Positions 1-11,346 of a DNA stretch of 64,000 nucleotides are shown here, piece by piece. A model generated the notes under the pieces. It searched no databases and was not told the DNA's origin. It saw only the letters and a list, made by a program, of their open reading frames with translations. The position numbers were made by a program, and so were the translations under genes. Within the stretch, counting starts at the first letter, position 1, and every line of letters starts with the position of its first letter. The stretch lies in assembly GCA_033296885.1 (NCBI GenBank), contig MU863897.1, positions 186,001 to 250,000 of the forward strand, read 5' to 3'. The DNA is from Triangularia verruculosa. Its lineage: Eukaryota; Ascomycota; Sordariomycetes; Sordariales; Podosporaceae.

Positions 1-1137
1 GGCCGAGAAATCGACACGTTTCCCCATCAAGTTGCCTCTGAGACGTCCCTCCTTGCCCTTGAGGCGCGCACGAATGGCCTTGACTGGACGTCCGCTCTTT
101 TGCAGGGCCTGTGGCTGGCCGGCAATATCGTTGTCCATGTATGTGGCGACATGATACTGCAGCAGGTTTTCATAGTCGGTGATGATATGCTGGGGCGAGC
201 CTTCCGAGATAGCCTGTCGAACGTTGCCGTTGGCACGGATGATATCGCCCAGTTTGTACGTCAAATCGTCTTCATTACGCATACCGGTCCCGGTGCCGTC
301 CATCGAGATAGAAGGACGTACTGGCGGTGGCGGTACAGGCAGGACTGTGATGATCATCCACTCGGGACGGGCCTGGGAAATGTTGAGACCGATATCGATC
401 ATTTCGTCCTCCGACATACGACGGAAAATGTTCAACGTCATCTCGGGCGTGAGAACTTTCTTCTCCTTTGTCTTCACACCTTCCTCATCTTTGTGCTCAA
501 CCATAGCATAGAGAGTGAGTGCCTGCTGCCTTACAACGGGTTGAGTATTTCCGCAACCTCCGTGACCGCCCTCGGCTGGAGCCGCGGCAGGGTTGAAGTC
601 GCCATCTTCGCCCTTTTGTGGTGGAAGGTTATCGCAGGCACGTTTGCTCTTGCAAATGTCCCACACGCGCTTGAAGCGGGTTTTTGGGTCGCGAATCTTC
701 ATGGCCGCGGTGTAAGCAGGATCACTCTGTATAGGCATTAGCATGAGCATGATAAAACCCGGAAGCTAGAATGCACGAACTCTATCAGCCAAAACCTTTG
801 AACAGTTATGGCAGACGATTTCCAGCAACTTCTTTGTTCGTTTGATGAAACCCGGGTGGTACACCGGGCGGGCGAGTTCGATATGACCGAAATGTCCTGG
901 GCATTCTGACATGTTTTCAGTACATGTCTTGCACTTGAATTGCCGGTCAACGGAGCCGAGCAGAGGATCGTTCAGACCGCCGTCGCGTGGCTTTGTCCTT
1001 GTCTCGTCCATGGTCTCGGGGTAGACGATATGCGCCACGCTCATGGCCTTGACTTCATCAGGAGATAGCAGACCGAACTGGATCTCCTGAATGGTCCGGA
1101 GCGGCGCGCTCGAGTGCGCGAAGATGAGGTTCGCCAT
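1..1137 (-). CDS. RPB1: RNA polymerase II largest subunit, N-terminal part (runs off left edge)
   Basis: Catalytic subunit of nuclear RNA polymerase II, which makes mRNA. Two exons are visible on the minus strand, 1137-781 and 726-1, giving 361 residues; the rest lies left of the window. The 54-nt intron has donor GTTCGT, a GCTAAT branch and CAG acceptor, and joins in phase 0. The protein opens with the family's FAHSSAPLRTIQEIQFG block. Clamp zinc ligands are present: C69-x2-C72-x6-C79-x2-H82 and C109-x2-C112. Further on come the conserved SDPAY, RPEWMIITVLPVPPPPVRTSI and GRPVKAIRARLKGKEGRLRGNLMGKRVDFSA segments (about residues 120-361). The start is the first ATG of the conserved N-terminus. 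The family is certain; the 3' part and C-terminal repeats cannot be seen. Confidence 0.97.
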
Positions 1138-2200
1138 GATGAAGGCAATGGGGGTTCAAATTTTGGAAGTTGATGAATGGAAAGAAAGGGAGGCGAATGA
1201 CGAAACTAGCGAGGAGTTACGGAAGCAGTCGTTCTCGAGAGGTGGGAGACTGGCAAGAATGCGGCGGGTCGCGAGAGTAGTGCAGGCGCACAAAAAGTCG
1301 GTGAAAAAAGGTGACACCCAGTGAAGTGAAGAAGGAAAATGTAGGCCGACGATGGGTTTTTTGATGAGTCGGTCGCCGAGTCGATGAGTTTTGCGATGGC
1401 AATGGAAGTCGATGGGTTCCTCCACTGCGCTGTCCACAGGCCAGCGGCCCCAACGGAGCGATGATCACGAGCTCACTGCCTCCAGTTTGCGCTGCAAGTC
1501 GTAGGAAAGTCGATAAAAACTCGATAAATCGCGTTCAACACGTGTAGTCGTCTAGCCGTTAGGTGCAGGCGACAAGAATCGGCTGTGGTTGACGCGTTCC
1601 GCGATGGCGGTCGTGATGATGTTGAGTGGTGGTTTGGAAAAGAAGCGGATAGCGCCGCTTGCTTCTGAAAAGTTCGACTTGACCAAGCGACGCGGGAAGG
1701 AGGCAACGCCTAGCCCACTTTGAGGACGGACCCACTTAAGTACCAGCACACAACGAACCTACCAGGGCCCAGCAAGTCACAAGCGAATACCTGAATTTAT
1801 GTGGAGTACCAGCTGGCGACTTGGCCGGCTCCGAGCCAGCCATCGATTGCGCCAGGTACCCCCGAGGTCGCTATCGATGTCACCCACCACAATAACCTCA
1901 GATCCGCAGCACATCACTTCCATGACGCCTGGTATCAGACAATCACTTTATTGAACCCCCGCAACCCAATAATTCGATGTGGATGGGGTCAGCGGTTGAA
2001 CACCATGAACACTCGACGGTGCTGCATTACAAAGGGCCGAAACCTGGGATCGGATCGTCAAAGCACCCCCATCCCCATCCCTTCTCCTGCATCGCGTCAT
2101 AGGGGTTGTGTTCATGCAATGCTTCATGGATTGTCTTGTGAATTCAGGGGTATCATATCTACAACTACTTTTCCTTGAAAGTCCGTATTAAACCTCGATG
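1138..2200. other. Intergenic: RPB1 upstream region and SWD1 downstream region
   Basis: About 1.06 kb between the RPB1 start and the SWD1 stop; both genes are on the minus strand. It must contain the RPB1 promoter and 5' UTR near 1138 and the SWD1 3' UTR near 2200. Several 60-125 codon open frames cross it, but they overlap in several frames, show no recognisable domain and look like chance frames. No RNA gene or repeat was seen. Confidence 0.6.
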
Positions 2201-3614
2201 TTACTTCTTCCTTCCTCGCCCTCTCTTTTTCACTGGTGCCTTCTCACCACCAGTTCCCTCGCCATCGTCCTGGTCCCCCGGACTCTTCCGCCGCAGCGTT
2301 CCGAACCCAACATTGATAAACTCGTCCTCGCTGTCCGACTCGCCCAAATCGAAGAGAATCGGCATCCGAAAATTGTCTGCCTCCTTCTCCAACTCTGTAT
2401 TATCTCCTACCACCCCCATGACATCAATGTCCTCATCTTCTTGATCGAGTCGCCGCTTTTGAATCTCTTCGTGGGGATGGATGTCGAACTCGTCCTCTTT
2501 TTCGATATACTCGACATTGTCCTCTACCTCGACGAAATCGGGCGCCAGAGCCGACCATTTTTGTGGGCTCGTGACGGACCAAATGTTGATCCTGCCTGTC
2601 TCTGCGCCACACGCCACAAGCAAGGCCCTATGAGGATGCCATTCCAAATAAGTGGACTCCTCTTTCGGGCCCTCGAGCATACGGACAAGACTGCCGTGTG
2701 CTCGCTCCCAAATGTACAGCTCATGATTGTTATGTGCCGAGGCTGCGACGTACTCCCCCGTTGCGCTGAATGTAACATGCCCCCATCGTAGTTTGTTCAC
2801 GACGTCCTGAAACTTGTGTTCAAGAGGTAATTGTATCGTGTCTGGATCAAGGTCTGGAGCAGATAAATCTGGCAAGTGAAATGTTCGGATGATACCGTCA
2901 TTGCTGTTTACGAGCAAGTCTTTGCCAGATTCTGTCAACCGTAGCAAAAGGACCGCACTCCTTTCGGCGATCTTCTCAGAGTAGATGAGCTGTTGTGTTG
3001 TGGTGTCGATAATGTTGAGTCGGCCCTTGCTGGTCCCAGACAGCAGGTGGGTTCCCTGCGCGGTATAGATCATCGCCGTTGTCGTTTGCTTCACGGTGTC
3101 GTAATCCGGTGCGGTCGGGAGCGGGTATTGTATTTCTTTGCGGTCTTGAACATCGACGAGGACGGGTTGTGCTTCGAACAAGGCCGCGGCAAACTGGTGA
3201 CTGCGCCCATGTCAACTTTCAGGGCGCAAAAAGAGATCTCGTTTCAAACACTTACTGGTTCCATGGGTGGAGCTCGGCGCCGTAAACTGGCGCTCGGAAT
3301 CGCACTTCGCGATACTTCTTTCCGTCTTGAAGGTCCCACAGAATCGCCTTCCAACCTGCACATGCCGAAAGTAGGTATCGTCCGCATCGTGACCAGCTGA
3401 GTGACTGTACTTGCTTCGAATGGCCTCGAAGTTTGCGGGCGACGCCCATGGTCTCAATGTCCCAGACGACAACAGTTCCATCGCCGCGGCCGGACGCGAG
3501 GTAGTCGCCTTTACGGTTGAAGCGCACGCATGTCGAGTGTCCGGATCGGATGGTATTGGTGATATTCTCTGGGTAGTCTTGGAGAAGGTAGTCATCAGAA
3601 AGTAACAGATTCAT
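2201..3614 (-). CDS. SWD1: COMPASS complex subunit Swd1 (RbBP5 homologue), WD40 protein
   Basis: Scaffold WD40 subunit of the nuclear Set1/COMPASS histone H3-K4 methyltransferase. Two exons, 3614-3256 and 3200-2201, encode 452 residues; the 55-nt intron (GTAAGT donor) splits a His codon and restores the family sequence HPWNHHQFAAALFEAQPVLVDV. The start chosen at 3614 gives MNLLLSDDYLLQDYPENI, which matches how yeast Swd1 begins. WD motifs include YLASGRGDGTVVVWD and YLLSACAGWKAILWD in the first half and HELYIWERAHG and GRINIWS in the second. The tail is acidic, then ends in a basic VKKRGRGRKK stretch, a likely nuclear signal. The frame stays open upstream to another ATG at 3905, which would add 97 residues; I regard that as leader sequence. 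THG1 is divergently transcribed 338 bp away. Confidence 0.93.
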
Positions 3615-3952
3615 CTTTGACTTGTCAAGTGAACGTTGTAGCCGTACGAGTTCGAAGTCCGGAATGTTGTACTGTTGACTTTCATCATTGGCTCTTGCTA
3701 GAAAAGCTGCTGGGTCGCTGCAAGGGTCTCGATGCGCTAAAGACCCGCTGAGCCGCACCTTCGATGGCGCCTGCCTGACAGGGGTTTGGCGGCCAGGCCT
3801 TGCGGCTCCAGCGGGTGCCAAGCGCCCCGCCCGCAGGTCCCCAGCACGCGGGGTATCGTTCAAGCTTCTTTTAATGTGGTCTGCAATGCCATCCTTTTTA
3901 TCCATGACAAAAAGTTGGGTAATCTTAATTCAGACTCCGTAAAGAAGACCAA
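3615..3952. promoter_or_regulatory. Bidirectional promoter between SWD1 and THG1
   Basis: The 338-bp gap separates two head-to-head start codons. It has to carry both transcription starts and both 5' UTRs. A frame open in phase with SWD1 fills most of it (3905-3615), so either SWD1 has an N-terminal extension or its 5' leader happens to lack stops. No TATA box was recognised. Confidence 0.6.
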
Positions 3953-5098
3953 ATGGCGAACTCCAAGTAAGTCCCCTCCTAAATACACAACGCGGACCGT
4001 TTTCTGATTCTTTAAAAAGATTTGAATATGTCAGAAATTTCGAGCAGCCAGACAACCTGCTGCCAAATACTTGGATTGTAGTGAGAATAGATGGGAGAGG
4101 TTTCACGAAGTATGAGTTCTCTGTGTTTGATATATATATCTTAACCTGACTCTGTCTCTCTGTTGTATCAGATTTGCAAACAAATATGCGTTTGAGAAGC
4201 CAAACGATAGACGAGCTCTAGATCTCATGAATGCTGCCGCCAAGGCAGTCATGTCAGAGTTGCCAGAAATCACCATAGCCTACGGAATCAGTGACGAATA
4301 CAGGTCTGTACTCCTGGTTTTTCTCTTGTGGCAGCCTATTGACGTCATTTCAACAGCTTCGTCTTTCACAAATCATGCGTTTTGTTTGAGAGGCGATCAA
4401 GGTATATTGATTCCCCGAAATACAATAGTCCCAAAGTGACTCACTGACGACCCCAAAGCAAACTCGTCACAACCATCGTATCAACTTTTACGTCATACTA
4501 CATCTACCTCTGGCCAACATACTTCCCCGAGACTCCATTATCACCCCCTTTACCAAGCTTCGATGGCAGAGCCGTTTGCTACCCCAGCGTCCAGAACCTA
4601 CGAGACTACATGAGCTGGAGGCAGGTAGACTGTCACATCAACAATCTCTACAACACCACCTTCTGGGCTCTCATACAGCAGGGTGGCATGGGCAATCTCG
4701 ATGCAGAGGAGCTGTTGAAAGGAACCTACGCCGCGGACAAAAACGAGATTCTGTTTTCCAAGTTTGGTATAAACTACAACAACGAGCCGGAGATTTACAA
4801 GAAGGGCAGTGTTGTTTTTCGGGCTGTGAGTTTTCCGTTTCTCCCTCTCGAAGGCGCTGGCAACTAAAGCAAGCAAAAGTACGAGCTCGTAGAGCCAGGC
4901 ACCCACAACGCAGCAGCCGAAGCAGATGGTCTTGCTGAGCCGGTCCAGCAGTCCAAGAACCAGACAGAAATCGACAAGAAGAGGAGGGCCAAGGCCAGGA
5001 TAGTGATTGAGCACCTCGACATCATCAAAGATGAATTCTGGGACCGGAGGCCTTGGCTGCTATCTAACAAGCCGGGCAAGATTCCCAAGGAGACCTGA
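3953..5098 (+). CDS. THG1: tRNA(His) guanylyltransferase
   Basis: Adds the extra 5' guanosine (G-1) to tRNA-His, the identity element for histidyl-tRNA synthetase. Six exons: 3953-3966, 4020-4109, 4172-4303, 4357-4401, 4459-4825, 4880-5098, for 288 residues. The first exon is only 14 nt, and four introns break the first 94 codons. The start MANSKFEYVRNFE matches yeast Thg1. Metal-binding catalytic residues are visible: D29 in RIDGRGFTK, and D76-E77 in GISDEY. The family blocks FPETPLSPPLPSFDGRAVCYP, WRQVDCHINNLYNTTFW and FGINYNNEPEIYKKGSVVFRA follow. The last intron carries an early in-frame stop, so it must be removed to give the conserved KARIVIEHLDIIKDEFW tail. Length is normal for the family. 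Confidence 0.96.
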
Positions 5099-5291
5099 CC
5101 CTGATAAAATGTCTAGGCCATGCCTTGGAGCCGTCTGTCTATCACTCTATCTGAACCTCTGTGGTCTTTGTGACATGACATGTATGCACAGCCAACTTCT
5201 GGGGCCTGAGCCGGAGTCTTCTCAACAGCTCAGTTCCTTCGCCTTGCCAAAGGGGTATCATATAAACAACACGCTTTTCCACACCCTATCT

Positions 5292-6011
5292 TCATTTCTC
5301 CTTCTTCTCCTTCTCCGCCCTCTTCCTCCTCTTCGCCTCCTTCTTTTTCCTCCTCTCTTCTTTCCTCATCTTCTTCTCCTCCTTGGTCTCCCCTATCCTC
5401 CCCTTCTCCGCCCTCTTCTTCTCCTTCTCCTCCCGTTTTAACCTCTTTGCCTCCTTATTTGCCTTCTTCTCTTTCCTCTCCGCTTTTGACTCCTTCGCCC
5501 GCTTGGCTTCCCTTCTCGCCCGTTTCGCCGCCAACTTTGCCCTCAGCGAGAACCCAACGCCATTGTCGTCCGTCTCTGGCGTCGCAGTCCCATCCTTTTG
5601 GGTTAACAGATCAACCTCCACCGTCCCCTCCAACAGCCCCCCCTTGACAAAGAAGGCGTAGAGCCCCTTCGTCCCGGTGTATTTCCCCTCTTGTACCTTC
5701 CCCACGGCATCCAGCTTCCCCTCCGTGACCGTCTGCGTGATCCCCTGCTTGGAATTCGTCGTGTCTAGCCCCTTGAGCTTTTGGTCAAACGCCGACAGCC
5801 ACCACTGGTCCGAGGTGTAGTGCGTCTTCGTGCCGATGCCGCGGCCGTCGGTGTTGCGGGATATTAACAATGGGTTGACGAGGCCGCGGGCGTTGCGGCC
5901 GGATTCTGTGGTGGTGGTGGTGGTGGTGGTGGTGCTGGAGAAGCGGTGGGAGTCGAGGGAGTGGCCTTTGCCTAGCCAGCCTTGGGACTGGAGGAGGGCG
6001 GAGGCGTTCAT
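5292..6011 (-). CDS. TMA23: Tma23-like nucleolar G-patch protein
   Basis: Predicted nucleolar ribosome-biogenesis factor. Single exon, 239 residues. The N-terminus ALLQSQGWLGKGHSL resembles a degenerate G-patch, followed by NPLLISRNTDGRGIGTK and DQWWLSAFDQKLKGLD, which match the order seen in yeast Tma23 (LISYGW.., WWERLFDGHLKNLD). A YAFFVKGGLLEGTV block corresponds to the yeast RWFVKGEGLKGT segment. The C-terminal 80 or so residues are almost entirely Lys/Arg/Glu/Ala, typical of nucleolar assembly factors. Nine threonines in a row near residue 28 come from a GGT/ACC trinucleotide run and vary by nature. The gene is convergent with THG1 (193 bp between stops). Confidence 0.85.
   Translation of the reverse strand: MNASALLQSQGWLGKGHSLDSHRFSSTTTTTTTTTESGRNARGLVNPLLISRNTDGRGIGTKTHYTSDQWWLSAFDQKLKGLDTTNSKQGITQTVTEGKLDAVGKVQEGKYTGTKGLYAFFVKGGLLEGTVEVDLLTQKDGTATPETDDNGVGFSLRAKLAAKRARREAKRAKESKAERKEKKANKEAKRLKREEKEKKRAEKGRIGETKEEKKMRKEERRKKKEAKRRKRAEKEKKEK
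5907..5935. repeat. GGT trinucleotide microsatellite inside TMA23
   Basis: About nine tandem GTG/GGT units. On the coding (minus) strand they read as a run of nine Thr codons. In-frame expansion or contraction would only change the length of a threonine stretch. Confidence 0.85.
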
Positions 6012-6397
6012 CTTTCCGACGCCTTGGTTCGTTTCAGGATGATAATTTATGACTGATTAAAATTGACTGGACTAAGTGGTGTTTTCAGGGAGATGAAGGT
6101 CGGGCCGAAAATGCCAGAGAGGAGGCGCATAGATGCGATGCGCGCTGGAGCTTGATGAGGCAAAGCGAATTGCCGATAAGAGAAATTTTGGCGGTTTGCA
6201 GGTGCGGCGATAAGAAATGCGCGGGTCTGGCTGTGTGGGGAGGCTTGGCTTTGGCTTGGCGAAACACACTGAATAAGTACCTTACACATATTGCACAAGC
6301 TACAATACGTCCTCCCTAATGATTTCCTGGATAGCTATGTATAATGTTTACGCTTGGTTTGTATCTCTACACAGTTTCCCACTCAAAATACAAGGGA
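6012..6397. other. Intergenic: TMA23 upstream and CFT1 3' region
   Basis: 386 bp between two minus-strand genes. It holds the CFT1 3' UTR at its right and the TMA23 promoter and leader at its left. No gene or repeat was recognised. Confidence 0.55.
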
Positions 6398-9300
6398 TTA
6401 AAAATAATCCAGCCCAGCCCACCCCAAAACACCCTCCAGCTCGGCCCTGATCTCCTCCGGCCCAATATACCCGGCCCTGCCAGCAACCTCTCCCCGCTTG
6501 GCCCTTCCCAGCTCCGAGAAGCGGGCTAGAATCGTGCCGTCAACGATATGCCTCCCAATACCGGCATCTACGCCAGCAGGAGGGCAAGTAGGTGATGGCA
6601 TCCGGTAACCTTTAGGGTTCAGACCCGCCGCATGGGTCAAGGAGTTCGTCAACTGAGCCGCAAGAGACGAAAGCCTCCGATACGCCGCTTCTGAAAGTGG
6701 ACGAAGAGCAGCCAATGCTCCCGTTGGGGAGGAAAGAAGCAAAATATGGGGCTGGGCCGGGCCTCCATTTTCTTCACTCTCTTCCTTGTTGTCTGGAGAC
6801 AGGGTGGAAGGCAAGAGAAGAGATTTCGTGACGTGATGTGCACCAGTGCTGAAGCTTGTCCTATGCAGCAATAGATGGCCCTGGAGAGATTTTGGATCTA
6901 CATGATGAAATTAGCAAACCAGCGTAAATGCGAATGGGAGTGGAAGAAAACTTACGCTCCGGGTCAAACTGAAGAATATGGATATGCCCATCCGCATCGC
7001 ACGCCACGATGGACAACTCCTTGCCGTTCGGCAGGAAATCAGCATTCAGTACCTCCAACCGGGTATTGCTCTTGCCAAAAAGCATCATCTTGTACGGCTC
7101 CTCGGTGTACCCCGTAAACCACACCCCCTTGAAAGCATCGGCCATCAAGCACAATCCTGTCCCAGGAAGTTCTTTTGCGCTGGTGACATAGCAGTTCATA
7201 TCCATAAACGCCACCGGTAGCAATGTTCCGTCTTCCTTGAGGCCGCGCACCATGCACTTGGGTCCTTGGGCGACAAGCATCAGACCTTGTGTGCCGATCT
7301 CGGACAGTGCCGTGACGGCACCTCGAGGAATATCTTCCTTCGCGATGAGCTTCAACTTCTTGCCTGTCTCTGGCTTTCCGGGCTCAGGGATAACGTCTGC
7401 CACGTTGTAGACGTAAACAGCGCCGCGGGTAGGCAAATCCTCGCCCTTTGTGATAGCTGTTCCCACAGCGATCAGCAGTTTCCGCTCATTTGTAGCTTCG
7501 GAGACTTCCAGGTTGAGCGTCTCAACGCAGAGCACGTTCTCGCAAGGTTCCATCACAATCGTGTCGACCACAGTCCATGTTATGGGGCTGATAAGCTTCA
7601 GAGTTCCCCTCTCGAGTGTTGGCTTGAACGGTAGGTTCTCGCGAGCCCATTCCTTGTGATAGTCGTCATCTTTTGGAAGTTCGAAAGGCTCTGGAGTATT
7701 GCAGGCCACAACAAAACTTTGTGATGGGGGATGATATGCTACAGCAACAATATCCTCGCCAATAGGAATCTTCTTCACCGCTAGGCCTGTCTCCGCGAAG
7801 CTCCAGCCGCTTGGAAGTTGTGACACCCTTGCAATGTTGTGGGAGTCGGCATAAATGAACCCATGTTCGCAGCCTTCAGTGTGGAAAGAGCTGATGGCTG
7901 TGACAGCTGCCCCCTGAAGCGGCAATACCCTAGGCATTGATTTTGACGACTTGATGATGAAACTCGGAGAAGGGCCCGGGAGGAAAACAGTGCTGTACCC
8001 GCCAATGTCGTTGCACCTCCGCAGCGCTAGGCACTTCGGTTGATGGGTAACTTCTTCTTCTTCCGTTTCCTCTGGACCTTTCGCCAACACTGGGTTGGGT
8101 ATCTTCTGGAAGAACAAAGTCTTTGAGAATTCCAGCCCAGTGCCAAGTTGGTATCGATAAGGTTCATACAACGTGAGGTCATCGTTTGCATGGCGGAGCT
8201 GGGAGAAATTATTAGCGACTGACACATCAAGGTCTCTGAAGGACGACATACAATGAGGTACGGAGACTTGGAGGTGGCATCACCAAGATCAGCCACCAAT
8301 ATTTCTGAGACTGTCTCCTTTGCCGTGCCCTTTCGAACGGCATAGTCAGCTGAGAGCCCAGGAGGAATGTACGAAAGCCCCTCGGCTACGTAAACTGGTT
8401 TGGAGAGATCGGGAAGGCGATATATCTACATTTAGTTAGCAAACTGAGAATGAGCCAGCCAATGAAGGGGCTTACATAAAGAGCACCGCTGGTGCTAAGA
8501 AGGAACATGAGAATGCTTTCGGGGAGTTTGGCCTTCTTGTCGCCCGAATCCTCCCCAAAGACACCATTGGTGTCTGTATACAGACATCCCGTCAGCCATT
8601 TCATGGTCGTCAAAGTTTTGTCTTCCTTGTCGACTTCTTCCAACTCGTTGTCGTTAACAATGGAGGCGATCCAGACACTCTGGTCGTTTCGAATAATGAG
8701 CAAATACGGATCAGCGATGCTCGCACTTGTAGCTCTGGGCTCGGCTCCTGTTTCTTCGTCCATCATCGGCACTATCTGGCTGAGGCCGAGATCTCCATCG
8801 TAACAGCGGACTTCCGATTTCAGAACCTGGATGATCCTGTTGTCTTTGCCCATGGTTCCAGCCTCGATGGTGAAGCCGGCAGCAGGTTCAAACTCTGTGT
8901 CGGTGAGACTCTCAAAACCCGCCGCGGTCAGTGCATAGACATCGGATTTCTCGTAGCCGTCCAGGTCGACCTTAGCGACAATCATGAACTTGTCATACTG
9001 GCCCGAGGTACTGTAGTCATTGCCGATGGCGCCGGGCCCTTTGTCGCCCTGTAGTGACTTTGGTACTGGCTTCTTTGCGCACACTGTCCAGAATCCTCTA
9101 GCCTCGGGAAACTCAAATCGCCCGATGACCTTTGGTGGGATGGCAAGATTCATGATCGCCATGGCAGATGACTTATCCCGACCAACACCGCACGCCAGTT
9201 GAAGTTCACTTCGAACACCGGCGGAATTCTGTTCCTCCTCGCTTCCAGGCGCCTCCACTGGTTGGCCATAGGTCATGGATTGGATGGGAGCAATACTCAG

Positions 9301-10878
9301 CAACCGGTCGTGGATACGGAAGGTGAGGTGACCTTCCTTGCCGCTGCTGGCCGCAGTGACAGCCTGTTGTTTTGGTGACGGCTCCTCGGCGTACAAATCG
9401 TCTTCGTCGTCCTCATCAAGATCCTCCTCAAGATCTGCCATGTCAACGTCAAGGCCTACCTCCTGCAGCCGTGACTTCTTTCTTCCTGTTTGATTTTGCT
9501 TCTTGCTCCAGCCAAAGACAAGGGAGTCGCCCTCCTCACTGCCCACAAACATCACGGCCTTCCCTATCCTGGAAAGTGTTGATGCAGGGCCTGGGATGAG
9601 AGACCCCCCAGATTCTAAAGGGAGCAGCTTGACATGAAGACCGGATACGGTACGTCCGTCTATTCGGAAGGTGACCAGCGCCATGCGGCCATCGTTTAGA
9701 ATGACGAGCAGCTCTTCAGCTGACAAAACATCGACGATGCACCCTTCAAGACGGAGATTCAGGTCGGACTGGTCCGCGAGGCCGAATGAGGTACATTGTT
9801 TCGTCAGGGGATTTACGGCCACGCCGTTTGGTTTGCCTGACTGGTCGATATGGATCAACTCATTCGCTCCAACGAGCAAAGCACCACCGATGGGGGCCGG
9901 CAAAGGCTGGACCCGAAAGAGATCTTGCGGAAGACCAGCGACAGACAGGATGGTCGTTGAGGCGCGTTGCTGCAGATCAAGGGTGAAGACCATATAGGCC
10001 AAGTGATCTTTTCGACCGAGGGAATTTGATGCGTTGATAGTTGAGGCTAGAATGCCAAAGGTGGGCTCTCTATACTCATGCAGAAAGGCCAGATGCACAG
10101 GATGGAGGAGACTTGGATCAAGATTGGAGAGTCGGAGGACAAATGAGGGTGAATATGGTGTCTCTTTTATGTTGCTACCTCCATTTACGACGGCGGCTTC
10201 TTGCTTGACCGGTCGAGGGCCGTCCAGATCCTCGTCCCAGTCATCCATATCAATGTCTTCATCTGCCTGCTTGAAAGGCAGGATGGCCAAATTCATGGCA
10301 CCAAACTTGAGCGCAGCGCATCTACTTCCCGGGTCCGCCGCAAGAAAATTGGTGAAGCTCGATAGGGGCGGTGCCCATGGGCTTCCTTGGAGCTCATCTT
10401 GTTCGTAGTAGTGGATGGACACGGTCGACAGATCATGGCGTTCGGCGTCCCACTCTATCAGACTAAGCCTCGCGTCTTTGAAGGCCACGAGCAGCGCATC
10501 ACCCCCCGACCTCAGATTCTGTGATTTGATCTTTGCTAAGCCGGTGATAGTGCCTGATAGCGAGATCTCGGCCACGAGAACCAGTTTGGTGTTGTTGGCG
10601 CGGTCTGTCTTGAACGCAAGACTGTCTCCTCCTAGAAAAGACGCCTCGAGCCCGTCATCGTCGTTTGCTAACCGGCTTTCGTATCGACCCGCGTTTCGTG
10701 TCCTAGCCCCGCTCCCTTGCCGAGAAGTATCGATTTCGGTCGAGACGACTTTTGTTTTGAATATCTGGAGAAGAGACGATTTTGCAACAACGAGGTTCGT
10801 GACTTGGCCGGGAATTAATTGGAGAGTAAGGGAGTGGGTGACAGCCGTCGGCGGCGTTAGCTCTGTGTAGCACTGCAT
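6398..10878 (-). CDS. CFT1: Cleavage and polyadenylation factor subunit Cft1 (CPSF160)
   Basis: Large scaffold of the pre-mRNA 3' cleavage and polyadenylation factor. Four exons on the minus strand: 10878-8476, 8425-8252, 8198-6956, 6897-6398, for 1439 residues. The three introns are 50, 53 and 58 nt, and all phases close. The start MQCYTELTPPTAVTHSLTL is the characteristic Cft1 N-terminus; the frame continues 19 codons upstream to another ATG that does not fit the family. The rest is beta-propeller sequence with acidic linkers (DEDDEDDLYAEE near residue 480), then the CPSF_A-type C-terminal region ending with AELEGVLGWAGLDYF. The joins SGALYIYRLPDLSKPVYV and QFDPEHPKSLQGHLLLHRTSF restore conserved sequence. 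Length is normal for fungal Cft1. It is head to head with the LMBD1-type gene. Confidence 0.95.
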
Positions 10879-11346
10879 CTTGTAAGTACTGATCGCATAT
10901 CCCTTTCCTTCAAGAGACAAGATGCGTATCAACAACTGCTAAGTTTCGTGATGAAGATGGTTTTCGGATACCAAACCAAACTCGAGGCTGCCGCGAAGCT
11001 CGAAGGAAGCTCCGGTGTGAGGCGTTGATTGGTCCAAAATTTCCTGGGCCAGAACCCGGAACTGCGCGCTGAACGTGTGGGTACCTCTTGGCGCAACGCG
11101 CTAGTAGGACTTGGCAGGTTCCACAAGAGCTCCCTTTCCCTGCGGCATTGCGTCACGGATTTATGAACTGAATCCCCCAGAGTGGAACATTCACGTTCCT
11201 TTTGACCCTTGCAACAGCTCCTCCTCAAACAGCTCTCAACTTCAGTCGGGGCGGCTTTGATTATCCAAGACATTGATCGCCTTCTACTTATCTTCAACAG
11301 AAACATCTCAACCATCGGCGCATATCCAACCTGCAAAGCCGCCAGC
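10879..11346. promoter_or_regulatory. Bidirectional promoter between CFT1 and LMBD1-like gene
   Basis: 468 bp between two divergent start codons. It holds both promoters and leaders. A frame is open upstream of the plus-strand gene from 11209, but its extra residues do not look like the family's N-terminus. Confidence 0.6.
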
